Of a DNA stretch of 64,000 nucleotides, positions 59,364-64,000 are shown in pieces. The DNA lies in contig JAWLAY010000004.1 of the NCBI GenBank assembly GCA_041395245.1, positions 1-64,000 on the forward strand, given 5' to 3'. The notes under the pieces are model-generated. The model saw nothing but the letters and a program-made list of their open reading frames with translations. It searched no databases and was not told where the DNA came from. A program made the position numbers and the translations under genes. Position 1 is the first letter of the stretch; the number at the start of each line of letters is the position of its first letter. The stretch is from Aquimonas sp041395245 (GTDB lineage: Bacteria; Pseudomonadota; Gammaproteobacteria; Xanthomonadales; Xanthomonadaceae).

Positions 59364-60227
59364 ATGCGCCACCTCAATATCGCTTTCCTGATACTGCTGA
59401 TCGCGAGTCTGGGGCCTGCTCTGCCCGCGTACGCCGGCACGCCGGCCAACAGCATCATCGTAACCATCGACGGCGACGAAGCAGAAATCGACATCACGCT
59501 GGTTGATGGCATGGAAGTGTATGAACTGGACTTCGACCTGCACTTCGACGATGTCTCCAATCTGACCGAGACCTGCCTCGGTGTCTCGGCAGAATTGCTG
59601 GATGCGAGCGAGCAAGCAGCCATCAACGCGCGCTTGCCAAGGCCTTCGCAAAACATTGCCACCGAGTTCCCGGTCGTTGTGCGCGTGGAGCCGCCGCCTT
59701 CCTGCGGGCTGTCATTCCGCGGCGATGTCGATATCGATTTTCATACCGATGAACATGTGGTGTTTGCGCCCGGCTCTGGCTATCGATTCTTCAAGGGACC
59801 GGTCGGCGGCGCACTGAAAGACATCACCGGCACATTGGCCTCGGGAAGTATTCGTACGCGTGGGCGCAGCGGGCGCTTTTCCGAGTTTCTGCTGGGATTC
59901 GAAGCCAATCAGGACTATGACCAGCAAGTGCAGGAGAGCCTGGCAGAGTTGCGCAATCTGCTGCAGAGTCCAGGTCTTGCTGCGGCAGCCGTCACGGTGT
60001 TGACCCTCGATCTGGATCTCGCCGAGGCCGCTTACGACAGCGGTGCGTATGCGGCGGCCGCTGCACACGTGCTGGAATTCGAAACGCACGTGGATACGCT
60101 CGGCGGCGTGGGTATCCCAAACAGCTGGCAGGCAGCGGTGGCAGGCAGCGCGGCATTGGAGGGCGAACTGCTTGGAAGTTCCGGCCCGCTGGCATTCGCC
60201 CTGGCACGCCTCGGCGGCGCACCCTGA
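59364..60227 (+). CDS. Secreted hypothetical protein
   Basis: 287 residues with a signal peptide (LLIASLGPALPAYA). N-terminal strand-rich part (SIIVTIDGDEAEIDITL, YELDFDLHFDDVSNLTETC) and a helical C-terminal half (SLAELRNLLQS, DLDLAEAAYDSGAYAAAAAHVLEFE). GGAGG before ATG 59364. It precedes the FHA-GAF gene by eight bases, so likely same operon as the kinase. Family not recognised with confidence. Confidence 0.75.
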   Translation: MRHLNIAFLILLIASLGPALPAYAGTPANSIIVTIDGDEAEIDITLVDGMEVYELDFDLHFDDVSNLTETCLGVSAELLDASEQAAINARLPRPSQNIATEFPVVVRVEPPPSCGLSFRGDVDIDFHTDEHVVFAPGSGYRFFKGPVGGALKDITGTLASGSIRTRGRSGRFSEFLLGFEANQDYDQQVQESLAELRNLLQSPGLAAAAVTVLTLDLDLAEAAYDSGAYAAAAAHVLEFETHVDTLGGVGIPNSWQAAVAGSAALEGELLGSSGPLAFALARLGGAP

Positions 60228-60235
60228 GTTCGGCC

Positions 60236-61144
60236 ATGCTGCTGCGAGTCACGCTGCATCTCCCCGACACACCGGCAAAAGCGCGGGTTTTGCATCGCTG
60301 CGGCGAATGGGTGTTGGGGCGTGCCAGTGAATGCGCGATCCAGATCGATCATGTATCGGTCTCCCGGCGACATGCCCTGCTGCGGGACGCCAACGGCGTG
60401 ATCTCCATCGAGGACCTGGGTTCGAAGAATGGCACCCGCGTGCAAGGTCGAAGAGTGGATTCGGCCGAGTTGCCTGCCGACGCGTGGTTCAGTGTGGGCG
60501 ACGTGTTCTGCCAACTGGAAAGTCTCGCGCTCAGCGATGTCGACGCGCAACAACGCCGTACGGAAGATCGCCAAACCCGTTCGGCCACCCTGGCCCAGCG
60601 TCTGCAGCAATGTGCCGACGAACGGGATCTGCTGAGTGAATTGCTGAAAGGCTTCGTCGAATTGGCGGAGTGTCGGCGTGGCTTTCTGCTGCTGGGGCCT
60701 GATCCCGAGCATCTGCATGTGCGCGCCTGTTACGCCATCAATCCCGATGAGCTTGGCAATGATCACTTTGCCGGTAGCCGCAGTGCTGTGGATCGTGCAT
60801 TGCAGTCACAGGCTGCCGTCTACATGGACGCACGGCACGAGCACGCCTGGCTGGCGGAACAAGCCAGCGTCATCGCCGGTGGATTGCGCTCACTCGTGTG
60901 CCTTCCGCTGATCAATGACGGCGCGCTTCTCGGTGCGGTCTATGCGGACTCCGACGATACCGCTCGGGTGTTCACCGAACTGGATGCCGAGTTGATGACC
61001 GCACTGGTCGATCAGGCGACGTCGACCCTGGTGGCACAACAGATCGAGCGACATCTCCAAAACATGGAAAGCTGGTTGCGGGTTGAGCCTGATAACGCGC
61101 GCTGGCACGCGAGCGCGTTGCCGTGGCAGGGCGCGTCGATATGA
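60236..61144 (+). CDS. FHA-GAF domain signalling protein
   Basis: 302 residues. FHA domain at 1-100 with the phosphothreonine-binding residues in LGRASECAIQIDHVSVSRRHALL and LGSKNGTRVQG. GAF domain at about 130-285 (LLSELLKGFVELAECRRGFLLL, CLPLINDGALLGAVYAD). The FHA part would bind Thr-phosphorylated proteins made by the kinase encoded next (ATGA overlap). Ligand of the GAF domain unknown. Confidence 0.9.
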   Translation: MLLRVTLHLPDTPAKARVLHRCGEWVLGRASECAIQIDHVSVSRRHALLRDANGVISIEDLGSKNGTRVQGRRVDSAELPADAWFSVGDVFCQLESLALSDVDAQQRRTEDRQTRSATLAQRLQQCADERDLLSELLKGFVELAECRRGFLLLGPDPEHLHVRACYAINPDELGNDHFAGSRSAVDRALQSQAAVYMDARHEHAWLAEQASVIAGGLRSLVCLPLINDGALLGAVYADSDDTARVFTELDAELMTALVDQATSTLVAQQIERHLQNMESWLRVEPDNARWHASALPWQGASI

Positions 61145-64000
61145 CGCAACCAGGGCGAGACCTGCAGCAAGCGGCCACCGTGGGCATGGCCACGCTCACC
61201 GGCTTCCTGATGGCAAGCGAGCTACGCCAGGGCGACATCGTTGCCCAGCGCTATCGCATCGAGCAGCTTCTAGGCATGGGCGGGATGGGCCTGGTCTATC
61301 AAGCTTGGGATAGTGAACTCAACGTCGCCGTCGCCCTGAAGCTGTTGCGCCCCGAATTGGCTTCGCGACCGGATGCCTTCGACCGTTTCCGGCAGGAGTT
61401 GCTGCTCGCGCGACAGGTCTCCAGCCCGCATGTCGTTCGCATCCACGACCTGGTTCGTCACGAGTCCGCGTGGATGATCAGCATGGACTTCGTCGACGGC
61501 GAGTCGCTTGAACGACGCCTTGATCGCGAAGGTGCCCTGCCCGCCGAAGAGGCGCTTCGAATCGCACGCGAGATCGCGCTTGGCTTGGCCGCCGCCCACC
61601 ATCGCGGCGTCATCCATCGCGACCTGAAACCGGCAAACATTCTGCTGACCCGCAGCGGTGAGGCGCGAATCACCGACTTCGGCGTGGCCCGCAGCGCTGG
61701 CTCCACCGGCATCACAGGAAGCGGCGTCGTCATCGGAACCCCCGCCTATCTGTCGCCGGAGCAGGCGCGAGCCGACAAGCTGGATGGGCGCAGTGACCTC
61801 TACGCGCTCGGCCTGATCCTCTACGAAATGCTGACCGGCGTGCTGCCCTTCCGCAATGGCACGGCCGCGGAAATGCTCGCGCAACGTTTGTTCCGATCGC
61901 CCGATCCGCCAGACACGTTGAAATCAGGCTTGCCGCCGCTGGCGGTGCAGCTTTGCGCGGCATTGCTGGAGATCCGTCCGGCCCATCGACTGCAATCCGC
62001 CGATGCCGTAGTCGCAGCGATCGCCTCGGGTCGTCTGCCGCGCCAACCGTCAAGCCGGCGTCGCACGCGCCTCGCCTGGGGCCTGAGCGCGTTGATGATC
62101 GTGCTCAGCCTGGGCGCGATCTCGGTGTGGCGCTCCCCTCTGGTCGACCGGATTGTCGACGCGTGGCAGGTAGAGCAGAACGCATTCGACCTGGCCATCC
62201 TGCCTTGGCATGTTGCCAGCAACATCGCCGTCGCCGCCGATGGTCAACCGACCCCATGGCAAGGCATCGCCGATGCCGCCTATGCCTTGCTGCAAGCGAA
62301 TGGTGAGGCGTCGACAACGAGCTCCGTCGCGCCACAACAACTGATTGCGCGCAGTCTGCAATCGATGGGTTTCGACAGCGAGACCGCCATGAGGCATCGC
62401 GCGCAAGTCATGCAGACGCTCGGCGTACGCCATCTGTTGACCATCGATCTGCGACGCGAAGCGGAGCAATCCTGGGTTCGGGTCGCCTTGAGCAATGCCG
62501 ACCATCCCGACTCACCCGACCAGGCGGAAGCCCGTTTCGACTCGATTGCCTCGCTCAACGAACAAGTCGTGCGGCTTGCCGGACAGTTGCTTCAGAAGGA
62601 CCAACTGGCGTGGCAGCCCCAGTTGCTGGCCGACAGCACGCAAGCTCTGGTGGAGAACGGAGAGTCGGGCGAGGACATCGCCGACCCGGCTTTCTGGTGG
62701 GCACGCATGCAGCGTGCGCTCGACGAACCGGATTCCGAGGCGACCGTGAGCCTCGCGGAATCCGCACTCAAGGCGATGAAGCAGAGCAAGGCGCCCGCCG
62801 AACGACGCGTGAGGGCGTTGGCTCTCGCTCTGCAAGGTGATGAAGGCGCGGAAACCGCACTGCGCGAGGTACTGCAGCAGCGAACGGACCCGACGCTGCA
62901 GTACCAACTGGCCATGCTGTTGCTCGCCGAGGAGCGCGACGATGAAGCCCGCGCCGCCTTGCTGGACAGCGCCGAAACGGACCGCAACAACCCCGACATC
63001 TGGTTTCAGCTGGGTCGGCTTGCCATCCTCAACGGACAAGCCGGTGAGGCCGTGGAAGACTATCTGCTGCGCGGCCTGATCCTGGCCAGCCGGGTGAAGG
63101 ATCGCGAGGCCCAGGCGCGCATTACCAACGCCATCGGCATGGGCTATCGCTCGCTGGGTCAACCCGATCAGGCGATCGACAATTTTGATCGTGCGGCTCG
63201 ACTGTGGCGACAGCTCGGGCATTCCGAGGGTGAGGCCACCGCCCTGCTGAACCTGGGCAGCGAGCGCAGCCTGCAGGGAGACTTCGATGCGGCCTCGGAA
63301 GCGCTGGGCCGGGCTGAGACGCTGGCTCGTGAACTGGGTGACCGCTCGCTGCTGGCCGATGTCGAGAACGACCTCGGGGTCATGTACGAAGAGCAAGGGC
63401 GCTTCGATACGGCGCTGAGCTCGTATCGCGAAGCACTCGCCCATCGGCAGGAACTCGGCGACCCCTCGCAGCTGATCAGCAGTCTGCTGAACGTCGGTTT
63501 CGCCTACTACCATCTCGGCGAATTCGACAACGCGCAGGTCTATTGGCAACAGGCGGAAAGCCAGGCCAAGGACTCGCGCGATGTCGCGCGGATTCTGCAG
63601 GCCAATCATGCCAAGGCGCTAGCCATGATGGCGCGCGGCGACCTGAGCACTGCCGCAGCGTTGGTCGACGCACAAATACAGCAGGCAGAATCCATGCAGC
63701 TGGGCGAGGACATTCCAACCGCCTTCGCGATGCGCGCGCAACTCGCCTTGCTGACTGGACAGATCAGCATCGGCCTTGACGCGGCGCGCAAGGCACTCGG
63801 GCTGTTCCAGCAACGCGGCGACGCGCGCGGCGAGACAGAGATGCGACTGGTCCTGCTCGAACTGGCCTTGGAAACGCTGGATCAAACGATGGTGAATGAA
63901 GCGGCCATCGCGCTGGACAATGCACCGCCGGAGAGTGCCGAGCAACGGGCCAAATGGCATCTGTTGCGCGCGCGCGCCGACCCTGAAGCGGAACCGGATC
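61141..64000 (+). CDS. Membrane Ser/Thr protein kinase with TPR sensor region (cut by window end)
   Basis: 953 codons in the window, still open at 64000. Kinase domain at about 38-285: LGMGGMGLV (44-52), VALK with Lys67, HRDLKPAN (about 159-166), TDFGVARS and GTPAYLSPEQ. TM helix at about 306-325 (LAWGLSALMIVLSLGAISVW). The extracytoplasmic part starts with AILPWHVASN and continues as TPR pairs, such as PDIWFQLGRLAILNGQAGEAVEDYLLRG, GYRSLGQPDQAIDNFDRAARLW and SSLLNVGFAYYHLGEFDNAQVYW. Hanks-type kinase likely tied to the FHA protein before it by a four-base overlap. The C-terminus is missing. Confidence 0.93.
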   Translation, partial: MTQPGRDLQQAATVGMATLTGFLMASELRQGDIVAQRYRIEQLLGMGGMGLVYQAWDSELNVAVALKLLRPELASRPDAFDRFRQELLLARQVSSPHVVRIHDLVRHESAWMISMDFVDGESLERRLDREGALPAEEALRIAREIALGLAAAHHRGVIHRDLKPANILLTRSGEARITDFGVARSAGSTGITGSGVVIGTPAYLSPEQARADKLDGRSDLYALGLILYEMLTGVLPFRNGTAAEMLAQRLFRSPDPPDTLKSGLPPLAVQLCAALLEIRPAHRLQSADAVVAAIASGRLPRQPSSRRRTRLAWGLSALMIVLSLGAISVWRSPLVDRIVDAWQVEQNAFDLAILPWHVASNIAVAADGQPTPWQGIADAAYALLQANGEASTTSSVAPQQLIARSLQSMGFDSETAMRHRAQVMQTLGVRHLLTIDLRREAEQSWVRVALSNADHPDSPDQAEARFDSIASLNEQVVRLAGQLLQKDQLAWQPQLLADSTQALVENGESGEDIADPAFWWARMQRALDEPDSEATVSLAESALKAMKQSKAPAERRVRALALALQGDEGAETALREVLQQRTDPTLQYQLAMLLLAEERDDEARAALLDSAETDRNNPDIWFQLGRLAILNGQAGEAVEDYLLRGLILASRVKDREAQARITNAIGMGYRSLGQPDQAIDNFDRAARLWRQLGHSEGEATALLNLGSERSLQGDFDAASEALGRAETLARELGDRSLLADVENDLGVMYEEQGRFDTALSSYREALAHRQELGDPSQLISSLLNVGFAYYHLGEFDNAQVYWQQAESQAKDSRDVARILQANHAKALAMMARGDLSTAAALVDAQIQQAESMQLGEDIPTAFAMRAQLALLTGQISIGLDAARKALGLFQQRGDARGETEMRLVLLELALETLDQTMVNEAAIALDNAPPESAEQRAKWHLLRARADPEAEPD

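Overview
The window is about 64 kb of GC-rich chromosome from a gammaproteobacterium, most likely of the Xanthomonadales (Lysobacterales), possibly near Rhodanobacteraceae. The strongest lineage signals are a fused aspartokinase/diaminopimelate decarboxylase followed by murL and murD2 (the Xanthomonas route for D-glutamate in peptidoglycan), a holD-rimI pair, and short repeat families of the kind common in this order. Genus is inference; no rRNA or marker phylogeny is available here.

Layout. 1-2160 is repeat-rich, lower-GC accessory DNA with three small predicted membrane proteins on the minus strand, a 163-bp tandem duplication and copies of two repeat families. 2161-6652 is a tight minus-strand operon: thermostable-hemolysin family protein, AMP-forming acyl ligase, haem-oxygenase-like diiron protein, SDR, exported TPR protein. 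Upstream lie an indolepyruvate decarboxylase-type ThDP enzyme (6767-8401) and a secreted protein. 9740-13463 is a decayed sedentary chromosomal integron: a broken intI (plus strand) faces a minus-strand cassette array holding a defence-type reverse transcriptase, an Imm35-type immunity gene with a complete attC, and a truncated cassette gene.

13680-20454 is a nine-gene overlapping operon joining phosphatidylserine synthase, a GAF-SpoIIE-HATPase regulator, a STAS protein, an Mla/MCE lipid-transport ABC system, a putative HolD and RimI. 20674-27357 (plus strand) holds a DUF4124 protein, proS, gspA/gspB, a rhomboid protease, a DUF1820 protein and a NYN-domain protein. 27424-43159 (minus strand) holds gap, a TonB-dependent receptor, murD2-murL-lysC/lysA, a substrate-binding protein overlapping a PAS-GGDEF-EAL-CZB protein, a rhodanese and a radical SAM protein.

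43507-44901 is a DUF3034/truncated haemoglobin pair. 45016-52076 (minus strand) carries pdxH, prmC, a LuxR-type response regulator, a DUF808 protein, dcd, rlmB and rnr. A tRNA-Leu(CAG) with its own promoter and terminator follows. 52382-64000 holds secreted proteins, an FKBP isomerase, an NlpC/P60 lipoprotein, an RhlE-type helicase, tatD, a secreted protein with six acidic Cys-containing repeats, and an FHA-GAF / Ser-Thr kinase-TPR pair whose kinase runs off the window end.

Most promising for novelty: the integron with a reverse transcriptase as first cassette, the thermostable-hemolysin operon, the partner-switch/lipid-transport operon, and a MITE-like element that supplies the end of a coding sequence.
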